From: Pelethousia sp034928145
GTDB taxonomy: Bacteria > Bacillota > Clostridia > Christensenellales > CAG-138
NCBI GenBank assembly: GCA_034928145.1
Contig: JAYFPE010000004.1
Coordinates: 62,001 to 126,000, forward strand
Direction of reading: 5' to 3'
DNA: 64,000 nucleotides
Positions 1 to 8,512 of this stretch are shown piece after piece. Under the pieces are notes generated by a model, which saw only the letters and a program-made list of their open reading frames with translations, did not search any database and had not been told where the DNA came from. Made by a program: the position numbers and the translations under genes. The number at the start of each line of letters is the position of its first letter. The stretch's first letter is position 1.

Positions 1-440
1 AGGCCCTTGCCCAGGTCTTCCAAGCCGCCGCCGATGGGCAGGCCGCCCTCGGAAAAGGCCGTTTGGCTGCGGCCATAGACGATTTGCAGGAAGAGCTCGC
101 GCATGGCGGTGTTGATGGCGTCGCAAACCAGGTCCGAATTCAGCGCTTCGAGAATGGTTTTTCCGGGCAGTATTTCTGCGGCCATGGCGGCGCTGTGGGT
201 CATGCCGGAGCAGCCCAGGGTTTCGATGAGGGCTTCCTCGATGACGCCGTCCTTAATATTGAGCGTCAGCTTGCAGGCGCCCTGCTGGGGCGCGCACCAG
301 CCCACGCCATGGGTAAGGCCGCTGATATCCTTAATCTGTTTGGCTTTGACCCACCTTCCTTCCTCGGGGATGGGGGCCGGGTCATGCTTCGCGCCCTTGG
401 CGACGCAAAACATCTCTTCAACTTCGTGTGAATATTGCAT
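1..440 (-). CDS. NifU/SufU-like iron-sulfur cluster scaffold protein (partial)
   Basis: The reading frame runs from an ATG at 440 to the left edge, so only the first ~146 residues are present. The translation begins MQYSHEVEEMFCVAKGAKHD and holds GWCAPQQGACKLTL and TLGCSGMTHSA, segments I recognise from the long NifU-like iron-sulfur scaffold proteins of Clostridia, which carry cysteines for transient cluster assembly. A GGAGG Shine-Dalgarno lies just upstream of the ATG. The C-terminus and downstream neighbours lie outside the window, so operon context is unknown. The name follows family resemblance; a link to nitrogen fixation is not implied. Confidence 0.82.
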   Translation of the reverse strand, partial: MQYSHEVEEMFCVAKGAKHDPAPIPEEGRWVKAKQIKDISGLTHGVGWCAPQQGACKLTLNIKDGVIEEALIETLGCSGMTHSAAMAAEILPGKTILEALNSDLVCDAINTAMRELFLQIVYGRSQTAFSEGGLPIGGGLEDLGKG

Positions 441-502
441 ACGGTAAGATCCTCCTTCGCGTATTATCGCTAAAATATTCCCAATAAAGTATACACAATA
501 AA

Positions 503-550
503 ACCGGCCTGAGCAAGAGCGGCCCGGGCCTTTTTGCGCCCGGCCCGGCC
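503..550 (-). terminator. GC-rich inverted repeats after the DUF554 gene
   Basis: On the minus strand, directly after the DUF554 stop, GGCCGGGC is followed by GCCCGGGCC and then a second weaker repeat ending in GGTTTTATT. The stems have a bulge, so this is a plausible but imperfect intrinsic terminator. Confidence 0.35.
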
Positions 551-553
551 TTG

Positions 554-1228
554 TCAGAATAAATAACAGATGGGGATCACAAGAAAGACGGCGGGTACGT
601 AGTTCATTACCTTGATCTTGGTCACGCCCAGCATATTCAGGCCCAGGGCGATGATCAGCAGGCTGCCCACGCAGGTCATCTCCGCGATTACGAACTCACT
701 CAAAACGGGGCTGAGGGCCTGGGCCAAAAGGGTGATGGCCCCCTGATAGAGCAGCACGGCCCCGGCCGAAAGGGCTACGCCCACGCCCAGGCTGGCGGCA
801 AAAACGATGGAGGAGATGCCGTCCAGCAGAGACTTGGCGAAAAGCGTGGTATGATCGCCCGTGAGGCCGCTTTGCAGGCTGCCCACCACGGCCATGGCCC
901 CCACGCAAAAGAGCAGGCTGGCCGTGACGAAACCGTTGGAAAGGCTGCCGTTACCGGATTGGAGCAAGCGCTCCAAAAAATTGCCCAGGCTGCCCAGCCG
1001 CGCATCCAGATCCAGCAGACAACCGAGGATGGCCCCCAGCACCATCGATAGGATGGTAATGAGCGCATTGGCGCCCTCCAGGCAGCCGTCAAGGCCGATG
1101 TAGACCACGCAAAGCGCCACGCCTTTCATGATGGCGTCGTTCATCTTTTCGGGGATGCCCTTTTTGAGCAGCAGGCCCGCGAGGCTTCCGGCGAGGATGG
1201 CCCCCGCGTTTACCAAAGTTCCCAGCAT
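554..1228 (-). CDS. DUF554 family membrane protein
   Basis: A 224-residue, very hydrophobic protein with about six or seven predicted membrane segments and the N-terminus MLGTLVNAGAILAGSLAGLL typical of the DUF554 (YdfK/YqgA-type) family. Family members are conserved integral membrane proteins annotated as possible transporters; no substrate is established that I can name. The gene follows the metallo-hydrolase gene by 48 bp on the same strand, so the two may be co-transcribed. A GGAAGGG Shine-Dalgarno precedes the ATG by about 13 bases. Confidence 0.85.
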   Translation of the reverse strand: MLGTLVNAGAILAGSLAGLLLKKGIPEKMNDAIMKGVALCVVYIGLDGCLEGANALITILSMVLGAILGCLLDLDARLGSLGNFLERLLQSGNGSLSNGFVTASLLFCVGAMAVVGSLQSGLTGDHTTLFAKSLLDGISSIVFAASLGVGVALSAGAVLLYQGAITLLAQALSPVLSEFVIAEMTCVGSLLIIALGLNMLGVTKIKVMNYVPAVFLVIPICYLF

Positions 1229-1276
1229 ATGCGTAAAATTTATCCCTTCCGGCGGCAGGCAGGGCCCGCCGCAAAA

Positions 1277-2164
1277 TCAATCCGCGCTGATATATTCGCC
1301 CGTTGAGAGGGCCGCGCCGTCGCTCACCCAAACGATGGCGAGCTGATCTCCTTCATTGATGTAGGCTTGCGCGCCTATGGCCGCATAACGCGCGAGCACG
1401 GCTTCATCCGGGGAATCCGCATCCTGCGCCCGGTTGCCGGTGAGGTAGACCGCCTCGGGGGCTACGGCCTCGATGAAAGCCTCTGTGTTGGCGTCCGCCT
1501 GCCCGTGGCGGCCCGCTTTAAGGAAATCCGCCCGCAACCCGGCGGGGCTATAGGAGGCCAGCAGATCTTCTTCAATGAGGCTGGTGGCATCCGCCATCAG
1601 CAGAAAAGAGACCTCCCCGTGAGTCAGCCGAAAGACGAGGGAATTATTGTTATCGTCCTCCTCATCGGAATAGGGCCGGGCGGGGGCCAGAAAATCCACC
1701 GCTATATTGCCGAAGGAGAGGGATGTGCCGCTACGGCTTGCGCCATTTATCGTGGCCGGGTAGAGCGGCAGCCATTTATCTGCGGCCGTGCTTAGCAGCT
1801 CCCGCTCCTTTTTGCCGTAGGTGGCGGTATCGTAGTCGTTGGTATAAATCGTGCCGATTTTGTAATCCTTGGCCAACTGCTTAAGGCCGCCGATGTGATC
1901 CTTATGGCCATGGGTGATGATCAGGTGGTCGATCTTGCGTACCCCTGCCAGCTCCAGCACGGCTTTGATCTGGGAATAGGTATCCTTCAGGCCCGTATCC
2001 ACCAGCAGGCTTTCGCCGTTTGGCAGGCAAAAGAGCAGGCAATCGGCCTTACCCGTGTTTACCCCATAGAGCGTCAATTCGCCCGGGCCTTTTTGACAGC
2101 CCGCCGCCAGCAGCAAAGCCGCCAGCAGGGCCAGCAGAACGCACCCCATCCGGCGCTTCATCAT
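1277..2164 (-). CDS. Lipoprotein metallo-beta-lactamase-fold hydrolase (ComEC C-terminal-like)
   Basis: A 295-residue protein. Residues 1-22 form a lipoprotein signal peptide ending in LLAAGC, so Cys23 would be lipidated and the enzyme anchored outside the membrane. The metal-binding motif HGHKDH occurs at residues 85-90 after the strand LLVDTGLKD, and later MADATSL, KAGRHGQAD and YLTGNR match the ComEC/Rec2-type metallo-beta-lactamase subfamily. Such enzymes are extracellular hydrolases, in some cases nucleases; the substrate here is unknown. No ComEC channel domain is present. Two adjacent ATG codons follow a GGAAGG Shine-Dalgarno; the first is used here. Confidence 0.87.
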   Translation of the reverse strand: MMKRRMGCVLLALLAALLLAAGCQKGPGELTLYGVNTGKADCLLFCLPNGESLLVDTGLKDTYSQIKAVLELAGVRKIDHLIITHGHKDHIGGLKQLAKDYKIGTIYTNDYDTATYGKKERELLSTAADKWLPLYPATINGASRSGTSLSFGNIAVDFLAPARPYSDEEDDNNNSLVFRLTHGEVSFLLMADATSLIEEDLLASYSPAGLRADFLKAGRHGQADANTEAFIEAVAPEAVYLTGNRAQDADSPDEAVLARYAAIGAQAYINEGDQLAIVWVSDGAALSTGEYISAD

Positions 2165-2210
2165 GCCATACCTTCCTTTCGGTCGTTGGGTGTATGTACT
2201 ATAATATCAT

Positions 2211-2237
2211 AAAAAGCGGCCCCGGCAAAGGGGCCGC
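2211..2237 (-). terminator. Intrinsic terminator after the L,D-transpeptidase gene
   Basis: A perfect 8-bp stem GCGGCCCC/GGGGCCGC with a 6-base loop is followed on the minus strand by TTTTT. It lies between the transpeptidase stop and the metallo-hydrolase start, so these are probably separate transcripts. Confidence 0.85.
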
Positions 2238-2277
2238 ATGGCTTCAAAAATACGTCTGCGCCGCTTGTTTGGAAGGG

Positions 2278-3555
2278 CTATTGCGCGCTCAGGCAATCTT
2301 TATGAAGGTACCCCGTGTAGATATCCGCCTGGCAATAATACCAATCGCCGGTTGCGGAGAAGAGGATGACGGGGGTGCCGGCGGGAAGGCCCGCGATCAC
2401 GTCCCCATCCGTGGAGGGCAGGCTACGCAGCCGGGCTATAATGCCCTGGGCGATAAAGGCGCCCGTGCCGGAAACCACGGCGGTTGTGCCATCCGCATTG
2501 GTAACGCCAGCGGCCACGGTAGGGAGGGCGGGGAAGAGGTATACGGTGCTCTCCTGCACATACTTGGTGCGCATATAGCCGGCTACGCCGTTATATTCGC
2601 CATACCACCAGCCCTTTTTCGGGTTTTCGTATACGGTGGGCTGGCCGCCGGAGGGGATGGTGGCGAGGCGTTCGCCGGATGCATCCATGGTGCCGTAAAC
2701 ATAGGTTTTAGCGGTGGCCTTATAGCCGCTGGTCAGCTGCACGTTATCCGGCTCGCAAAGCAGGTAGGGGGATTTCACATAGCCCAGCTTGCCGCTGGCG
2801 GTGCGTACCTTGCACCAATCATCCGCCAGCTGCAGCAGCATCACATGATCGCCCGCTGCCAGCGTGGCGATGGTGGTATCCCTGCTGTTGGAGAAGCCCG
2901 TGCGCAGGGGCGTGCCGTCGAAGCGGACGGTGGCCGGGATTTCAGCCGGATCGGGTTTGGAATCCGTGGGCTGGTTGTATTGGCTGTATTCCGGAATCTG
3001 CGCCTTGAGGCTGCTCACCAGCCCCGGGTCGGCGGCCCTGTTCTTGACGATGTTGCAGATGGTGCCCGGCGGGCAGTTATAGTAGATCCATTGGGCCACA
3101 TGCGGCAGCACCCGAACGCAGCCGTGCGAAACGTTGCTGCCCAGGTTTCGGTAAGCGGATTTGCTCATGGAGGTAAGCTTTTTGGAATCATACATCACCG
3201 AGTGGATATAAACGCCCCTTACCACCTGCGTCCAATACTGGGCGTATTGGCCGTAGGCCACGAAATAACCGAAGCGCTCCTTCATCTGGCCCAGGGCGAA
3301 TTTGCCGCTGCCGGTGGCATTTTCGGCGTCGCCTGTGGTGCACAGGCTTTGCAGCACGATGCTGCCCGTGCCTGTCTGGTATACGGTGATCACCTGGTTT
3401 ACCAAGTCTATGTCGATGGTGTAGAGCGCCGGGTCGACATTATCATAATCGACCTTGCTGTTCATCCCGGGCAGCACGGCGGCATGGGCCACGGCGGGCA
3501 GGGAGACCAGTAGGGAGCAGAGGCACAGGATCAGGGCAAGCAAGCGTTTTTTCAT
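2278..3555 (-). CDS. Secreted L,D-transpeptidase (YkuD) with SH3-type repeats
   Basis: A 425-residue secreted protein: signal peptide (residues 1-25), YkuD catalytic domain (about 40-190), then SH3b-like segments (about 205-280, 285-345 and 360-425). The catalytic motif SHGCVRV is complete, with His144 and nucleophile Cys146, preceded by IHSVMYDS. YkuD enzymes form 3-3 cross-links in peptidoglycan or attach proteins to it; the SH3 repeats probably bind the wall. The ATG follows AAAGGAGGG. The DUF368 gene lies 43 bp upstream on the same strand, so the pair may share a transcript. Confidence 0.92.
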   Translation of the reverse strand: MKKRLLALILCLCSLLVSLPAVAHAAVLPGMNSKVDYDNVDPALYTIDIDLVNQVITVYQTGTGSIVLQSLCTTGDAENATGSGKFALGQMKERFGYFVAYGQYAQYWTQVVRGVYIHSVMYDSKKLTSMSKSAYRNLGSNVSHGCVRVLPHVAQWIYYNCPPGTICNIVKNRAADPGLVSSLKAQIPEYSQYNQPTDSKPDPAEIPATVRFDGTPLRTGFSNSRDTTIATLAAGDHVMLLQLADDWCKVRTASGKLGYVKSPYLLCEPDNVQLTSGYKATAKTYVYGTMDASGERLATIPSGGQPTVYENPKKGWWYGEYNGVAGYMRTKYVQESTVYLFPALPTVAAGVTNADGTTAVVSGTGAFIAQGIIARLRSLPSTDGDVIAGLPAGTPVILFSATGDWYYCQADIYTGYLHKDCLSAQ

Positions 3556-3598
3556 GGTGTGTGGGACCCTCCTTTGTAAAGATCGATCTATGGGGAAG

Positions 3599-4414
3599 CT
3601 ATTTGCGGCTGGGGAGGCGCTCCATCAGGCGGGTAGCGGCCACGCCGGCGGCAAAGAGCAGGATATACCAAGCCATATAGGGGAAGGGATACAGCCCCGG
3701 GAAAATCAAGGCCAGGGTGCCCAGCAAAAAGCCCAGCACGCAGTAGTAGGCATAGCTTTGGTGACGGTTGAACATACGCCGTACAAAGAGAAGCAGCAGC
3801 ACCCCGGCTGCGGCCAGCCCCAGGCCCATGAAAAAGAGCACGGGGATATCCAGGCGGTTGAGCGCTTTGAGCAACGGTGCGTACAGGCCCATATACATAA
3901 GCACAAAGGAGGTGCTCACGCCCGGGATCACGATGCCCACGGCCAGGATCGCGCCCGCCATGGCCATGGTGAGCGGGGTGAAGGGCCAGGCCCCGCCCCC
4001 GGTGACCGCTTCGTCCAGCGAGGCGAGGAGCATGGCCAGAAGCAGGCCCAGCAGGGTGCCCGCGAGGTAGCGCTTGTGGAAGCCTTGGGCATTGGCGTCC
4101 CGCACAAGGCGGGGCACACCGCCCACCACCATTCCCATGAGGGTATACATCAGCGCGGGTTTATAGCGCTCCAACAACCACTCGAGGCCCCGCGCCGTGA
4201 CCAGGATGCCAAAGACTACGCCGATGCCATAAGGCAGCAGGAAGCGGAAGTTTTTTTTGAAATCCTTCAGCAAGGCCAGCACCGCATCCACGATGGGGCG
4301 GTAAACGCCCATGGCGACGGCCAGCACGCCGCCGCTGGCCCCGGGTACGAGGCCGGCGGCGCCGATGATAGATCCCTGGGCTATAGCCAGCCAAAAATCA
4401 GCCTGCGCTCGCAT
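3599..4414 (-). CDS. DUF368 family polyprenyl-phosphate-type membrane protein
   Basis: A 271-residue polytopic membrane protein with about eight hydrophobic segments and the conserved opening GSIIGAAGLVPGASGGVLA, which I recognise as DUF368. Some DUF368 members have been proposed to translocate the lipid carrier undecaprenyl phosphate, which would fit the neighbouring wall enzyme, but that role here is inference. The frame is open from an ATG at 4468, but the Shine-Dalgarno GGAAGGAG stands 7-8 bases before the ATG at 4414, which also begins the membrane-protein homology. Confidence 0.85.
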   Translation of the reverse strand: MRAQADFWLAIAQGSIIGAAGLVPGASGGVLAVAMGVYRPIVDAVLALLKDFKKNFRFLLPYGIGVVFGILVTARGLEWLLERYKPALMYTLMGMVVGGVPRLVRDANAQGFHKRYLAGTLLGLLLAMLLASLDEAVTGGGAWPFTPLTMAMAGAILAVGIVIPGVSTSFVLMYMGLYAPLLKALNRLDIPVLFFMGLGLAAAGVLLLLFVRRMFNRHQSYAYYCVLGFLLGTLALIFPGLYPFPYMAWYILLFAAGVAATRLMERLPSRK

Positions 4415-4513
4415 CGGGCTTCTCCTTCCCATATCCCTGATTTTAACATAGAAAAGCCACCCACGCACTAAGTTTGGGATAATTTACAATGTGTTAAAAA
4501 CTAGCCGCATAGC

Positions 4514-4540
4514 AAAAAAAGTGGCATTTTGCCACTTTTT
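4514..4540. terminator. Intrinsic terminator, usable from both sides
   Basis: AAAAAGTGGCA, a short loop and TGCCACTTTTT make a 10-11-bp stem flanked by A and T runs. It lies after the ZIP transporter gene and before the DUF368 gene, both on the minus strand, so it most likely ends the ZIP transcript. Confidence 0.8.
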
Positions 4541-4562
4541 GAAGAACGTAGTTTCGCGGCGC

Positions 4563-5357
4563 TTAGCCCAGCGCCACATCCAGCACCATCATCACCAGGA
4601 AGCCGGCCAGCACGCCCAGCGTGCCGCTGTTGGAGTGGCTGCCCAGGTGGGCAGCAGGGATCAATTCTTCCACCACCACATAGAGCATGGCGCCGGCTGC
4701 AAAGGAAAGGAGCCAAGGCATGAGGGCCTGGATGCCGCCCGCAAAGAGCACCACCAAAATGCCGAAGATCGGCTCCACCACGCCGGAAGCACTGCCATAA
4801 AGGAAGGCCCGCGTGGGCGAAAAGCCCTCCTGCCTAAGAGGCAGGGAGATGGCCGCGCCCTCGGGGAAATTCTGAATGCCTATGCCCAGGGCCAGGGCGA
4901 AGGCCCCGGCGTAAAAGCTCGCGTCGCCGCCGTGCTGGGCGGCCCGCGCAAAGGAGAGGCCCACGGCCATTCCTTCGGGGATATTATGCAGCGTAACGGC
5001 CAGCACCAGCAGGGTGGTGCGCTTCCAGGAGGAGGACATGCCCTCGGGCGCGGCCGCCTCCGCGTGCAGGTGGGGCAGGAGGGTATCGAGCAACATCAGA
5101 AAGGCCGCGCCCAGCACGAAACCGCCCGCGGCGGGCACCCAGCCGATGCCGCCCGCGGCTTCGGCTTCTTCGATGGCGGGGATCAGCAAGCTCCAAACGG
5201 AGGCCGCGATCATAACCCCGGCGGCAAAGCCCAAAAAGATGCGCTGTACGCTTTCGTTTATGCGCTTGCGGAAGAAAAACACCATGGCGGAACCCAGCGC
5301 GGTCATACCAAAGGTGAAGCCCGTGCCGCCGGCAGCCCAAAGTAACGCTTCTTTCAT
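4563..5357 (-). CDS. ZIP family metal transporter
   Basis: A 264-residue integral membrane protein with eight predicted helices. The two metal-path helices carry LHNIPEGMAVGLS and IQNFPEGAAISLP, the signatures of the ZIP family, and a His-containing loop LLPHLHAE precedes them. ZIP proteins (ZupT in bacteria) admit zinc or other divalent cations to the cytoplasm. Only a weak Shine-Dalgarno (AAAGGG, about 18 bases upstream) is visible, and the gene starts 51 bp after the stop of the FtsA-like gene, so it may depend on that transcript. The metal preference cannot be read from the sequence. Confidence 0.9.
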   Translation of the reverse strand: MKEALLWAAGGTGFTFGMTALGSAMVFFFRKRINESVQRIFLGFAAGVMIAASVWSLLIPAIEEAEAAGGIGWVPAAGGFVLGAAFLMLLDTLLPHLHAEAAAPEGMSSSWKRTTLLVLAVTLHNIPEGMAVGLSFARAAQHGGDASFYAGAFALALGIGIQNFPEGAAISLPLRQEGFSPTRAFLYGSASGVVEPIFGILVVLFAGGIQALMPWLLSFAAGAMLYVVVEELIPAAHLGSHSNSGTLGVLAGFLVMMVLDVALG

Positions 5358-5408
5358 AAAAACAGAACAGTACCCTTTCGTAGAAATTAGCCTAAATAAG
5401 CCCCGCGC

Positions 5409-7406
5409 TTATTGCCAGCCAATGCGCACCTCCGCGCCAGCCTGGAGCGGATGCAGGAAGCCCACGGCCGCGCCGTTGCATTCCATGATGAGCTGGCCCT
5501 GGGGGTTGGCGGGATCCACCCCAGCCTTTTCCAACAGGTTCATGATGAAATAACTCTGCTGCCCCGCGCTAAGCGGCAGGGAGAGGGGCCGCCCATTGAG
5601 GGTGATCTCCAGCGCGGCCGGCCCCGCCTTATTTTCGGCGATTTGCGCCGCTTCGTTCTCGGCCAGTTCGGCCTCCTCCCGCGCGGCGGGCGTTTCTTGC
5701 GGCGCGGGCTGGGCCGCGGGGATGGCGGGGAGGGGCCGCACGTCAACCTTATCGCCCTGAACGATGGGCCGGGCCGGATCCGCGATCTCGCCGTTGACCA
5801 GCACGGTTGCCAAACCCTCTGCAGGCAGGAAATCCGCCGCGATGGCCGTGGCGGGTTCACCGCTGCGCGCCGGGGTGATAAGGATCGCGTCCCCGGGCCG
5901 CACATCGGATTCGATGCTGGCGGGCGCGCCGTTGATAGTGACCACGGCATGCTCGGGCAGACCGCCGCGAACGGTATGCGGCGCGCCGTTGAGGGTGAAG
6001 AGCAGGCTGCGGCCCGAGCGGGCAACGAGTTGGGAGGATTTGTAGCCGGCCATCAGCAGCACTTCCATCAGGCGGGTGTGGCTGGCATTCAAAAGCTTGA
6101 GGCGGCGGCCGTTCACGGATACGCCGAAAAACTGGAAGCACTCCTGGGTGATGGCCGTGAGGGCGATGCCCAGGGGCGTAACGAATTCGGGGCCTGTAAG
6201 CGCGGGAAAGGCTGCGATATCCATCCCCTTAAGGCTGCGGCGGGGGCCCACGGCCACATTCTCCGGGGCGATCTGCAAGCAGGCGGCCAGGGCCTGGCCC
6301 AGCCCGGGCACCTGGCTGCCCCCGCCGATAAGGAACACCGCAGAGGGCGGGCCGCCGTTACACGCGAGGATTTTATCCGCCACGGTACGGGCCAGCAACT
6401 CCACCGCAGGCTTGAGGATGCCGTGAATATCCTGAACCTTCGCCTCGCCGGACAGGCCCAGCACATTTTCATAGTGCAATATCTCCGCGCCGCTTGAGAG
6501 ATTCTTCTTGAGGCGCTCGGCCTCGGGGAAATCAACCAAATATTCGCGGATGATGGCTTCGGTAAGCTCATCCCCGGCGATGGTGGCCATATCGTAAGAA
6601 GCCACGCGCCCATCCCGGCAGATAGCGATATCCGAGGTGCCCGCGCCCACATCCACCAGGGCCAGGTTCAGGAGCCGCAGCTCTCTGGGGATGAGCACAT
6701 TGATGGCGGCGATGGGCTCAAGCGTGAGGCTTTGAACCTCCAGCCGGCTCATATCCACGGCCGCGTAAAGCCCCTCGATCACGCTGTAGGGCAGGAAGGC
6801 GGCAATCAGCTCCACACCGACCTCGGAGCAGGTGTGCCCGGCCAGCTGGGAAACGGGCTGGCCGTCCATTGTATATTCCACGATGCTATAGCCCACGCAG
6901 TAATAGCTGCCGCCCTGGGGCTGGCCGCCTTCCTGGCGGAGCTGCTCCTGCGCCAGCTCAATGGCCTCGCCCTCGAGACCCAGCACCATATCCCGCTCCA
7001 CGATGGAATGGGGCGCCGCCAATTCCCGGCGCACGCTCGAGCGCGCCGTGCGCAGCATGCGGCCTGCGGCTGCGATGGATACCCGGCTAAGGGATGTGCG
7101 CAGGCGCGCTTCCAATCGGCGCTGCACCTCGAGGATCAGCCGCCCCACTTGGGCGATATCCTCCACCTGGCCGTCAACCATGGCGCGGCCGGGGTGTTCC
7201 ATCAGCTCGTAATCCTTCACGCGAAAACCGTCCGCACCCACGCGTTCCCCTACGATGCCGATCACGGTGCGGGTGCCGATATCCAGGGCGAAGATCAGGT
7301 TTTCGCCCTGGGGACGCTTCCTGGGGCGTTCGCCGCCTGCGGACGGCTTTTTGGAGGATCGGCCCCGTTTGCCGGAACCGGTCTGTGCCTTTGCGCGCTG
7401 AGCCAT
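5409..7406 (-). CDS. FtsA/PilM-like actin-fold ATPase with long C-terminal extension
   Basis: A 665-residue protein. A basic, low-complexity N-terminus (1-35) leads into an actin-type ATPase: FALDIGTRTVIGIVG (phosphate 1, about 40), VDVGAGTSDIAIC (phosphate 2, about 255) and VFLIGGGSQVPGLG (adenosine motif, about 355). The region after residue 430 is a separate beta-rich extension with VTINGAP and VLVNGEI repeats and an Ala/Glu-rich linker. It is longer than division FtsA (about 420) and shows no C-terminal FtsA amphipathic helix that I recognise. Clostridial genomes annotate such proteins as FtsA or PilM-like; function unknown. A GAGGAGG site precedes the ATG. A sigma-28-type promoter lies upstream, divergent from flgB. 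Confidence 0.85.
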   Translation of the reverse strand: MAQRAKAQTGSGKRGRSSKKPSAGGERPRKRPQGENLIFALDIGTRTVIGIVGERVGADGFRVKDYELMEHPGRAMVDGQVEDIAQVGRLILEVQRRLEARLRTSLSRVSIAAAGRMLRTARSSVRRELAAPHSIVERDMVLGLEGEAIELAQEQLRQEGGQPQGGSYYCVGYSIVEYTMDGQPVSQLAGHTCSEVGVELIAAFLPYSVIEGLYAAVDMSRLEVQSLTLEPIAAINVLIPRELRLLNLALVDVGAGTSDIAICRDGRVASYDMATIAGDELTEAIIREYLVDFPEAERLKKNLSSGAEILHYENVLGLSGEAKVQDIHGILKPAVELLARTVADKILACNGGPPSAVFLIGGGSQVPGLGQALAACLQIAPENVAVGPRRSLKGMDIAAFPALTGPEFVTPLGIALTAITQECFQFFGVSVNGRRLKLLNASHTRLMEVLLMAGYKSSQLVARSGRSLLFTLNGAPHTVRGGLPEHAVVTINGAPASIESDVRPGDAILITPARSGEPATAIAADFLPAEGLATVLVNGEIADPARPIVQGDKVDVRPLPAIPAAQPAPQETPAAREEAELAENEAAQIAENKAGPAALEITLNGRPLSLPLSAGQQSYFIMNLLEKAGVDPANPQGQLIMECNGAAVGFLHPLQAGAEVRIGWQ

Positions 7407-7455
7407 AGGGGCTGCCTCCTCATAATTATGCTTGCTAAATATATATTAGTATAAC

Positions 7456-7482
7456 ATATCGGCAGTAAATTTCCCATATTTA
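7456..7482 (-). promoter_or_regulatory. Sigma-28 (FliA/SigD) type promoter for the FtsA-like gene
   Basis: Reading the minus strand: TAAA, exactly 15 bases, then GCCGATAT. This equals the Gram-positive sigma-D consensus. It points away from flgB and toward the FtsA-like start at 7406, about 50 bases downstream. Confidence 0.8.
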
Positions 7483-7555
7483 TCACCTTTTGGCACAAAA
7501 GCGGACCGCCCCGGCGTACGGACTGGAGGAATCTGTCACAATAGGGTTTATTTTG

Positions 7556-7584
7556 TTGACTTAGGTAGGGCGGGGTTATAAAAT
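7556..7584 (+). promoter_or_regulatory. Sigma-A type promoter of the flagellar operon
   Basis: TTGACT, a 17-base spacer and TAAAAT precede flgB by about 70 bases. It is the only clear housekeeping-type promoter seen upstream of the flagellar gene cluster. Confidence 0.7.
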
Positions 7585-7654
7585 ATAGTAAGGAATATCC
7601 ATTCGTTACCCCAGGTTTTGTGGTGGGCCCTTAATCGGCAGGGAGGAGCGCTTT

Positions 7655-8065
7655 ATGATCGAGAAGATGTTCACGCAGGTAGATAAGCTCAACGCGGGCA
7701 TGGATGCTTCCTGGAAGCGCAGCGAGGTGATCGCGGGCAACATCACCAACAACGATACCCCGGGCTATAACCGCGCATCCGTAGCCTTCGAGGATTACTA
7801 CCGCGCGGCCCTGGAGCAGGACGCGGGCGGTTCCTTTGCCATGAAGCGCACGCGGGAAAAACATTTTGCGGGCTCTATGGAAACGGAACCGCGCATCGAA
7901 GTGCGGGTGGATGAAAGCACCACCATGCGCATGGACGATAATAACGTCGATATCGAAAAAGAGATGGCGGATCTAGCTACCAACACGCTGTATTATTATA
8001 CCCTGCAAAATAAGGTATCCAGCGAGTTCAACCAGTTGAGCACAGCCATTACGGGAGGTAGGTAA
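7655..8065 (+). CDS. flgB: Flagellar basal-body rod protein FlgB
   Basis: A 136-residue proximal-rod protein, of usual length. The N-terminal rod motif appears as RSEVIAGNITNNDTPGYNRASVAFED, matching the NIAN.DTPGYK consensus of axial flagellar proteins, and the C-terminus holds the paired helix with ATNTLYYYTLQNKV. FlgB assembles above the MS ring with FlgC and FliE. It opens the operon; GGGAGGAG precedes the ATG, and flgC starts 2 bp after its stop. Confidence 0.95.
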   Translation: MIEKMFTQVDKLNAGMDASWKRSEVIAGNITNNDTPGYNRASVAFEDYYRAALEQDAGGSFAMKRTREKHFAGSMETEPRIEVRVDESTTMRMDDNNVDIEKEMADLATNTLYYYTLQNKVSSEFNQLSTAITGGR

Positions 8066-8067
8066 GC

Positions 8068-8499
8068 ATGTCGTTCCTTAAAAGCATGGATATCAGCGCC
8101 TCGGCCCTTACAGCCCAGCGCGTGCGTATGGACGTGATCGCCGAAAACCTCGCGAACATCAACACCACCCGCACGGCGGAAGGCGAGCCCTACAGGCGGC
8201 GCTATGTGGTGATGCAGCAGCGGGAGGATCAAACCTTTGCCGGCATGCTGGAGCGGGCCAAGGCCACGAGCAACGGCAACGGCGTACGGGTTACCGAAAT
8301 CCGGGAGGACGAATCCCCCTTCAAGCTGGATTACGACCCCGATCACCCGGATGCGAACGAAGAGGGCTACGTGCAGATGCCCAATGTCGACCTGGTTGTG
8401 GAAATGGTGGATATGATGGCTGCCACCCGCTCCTACGAAGCCAACATCACCGCCACCAACGCCATCAAATCCATGGCGCTCAAGGCCCTAGAAATCTAA
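8068..8499 (+). CDS. flgC: Flagellar basal-body rod protein FlgC
   Basis: A 143-residue proximal-rod protein. It shows SMDISASALTAQRVRMDVIAENLANINTTRT near the N-terminus and ends with VEMVDMMAATRSYEANITATNAIK, the standard terminal helices that form the rod coiled coil. It lies between flgB and fliE in the conserved order and is translationally close to both (2 bp and 13 bp). Nothing unusual was seen. Confidence 0.96.
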   Translation: MSFLKSMDISASALTAQRVRMDVIAENLANINTTRTAEGEPYRRRYVVMQQREDQTFAGMLERAKATSNGNGVRVTEIREDESPFKLDYDPDHPDANEEGYVQMPNVDLVVEMVDMMAATRSYEANITATNAIKSMALKALEI

Positions 8500-8512
8500 G
8501 GGAGGTTAGGCA

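Noticed and set aside
1..440. NifU-like protein as a sign of nitrogen fixation
   Set aside because: This scaffold type is widespread in Clostridia that do not fix nitrogen, and no nif gene is near.
2020..4471. Two long plus-strand frames opposite the L,D-transpeptidase and DUF368 genes
   Set aside because: They are antisense to well-recognised proteins and give His/Gly/Ala-rich products without motifs or ribosome sites.
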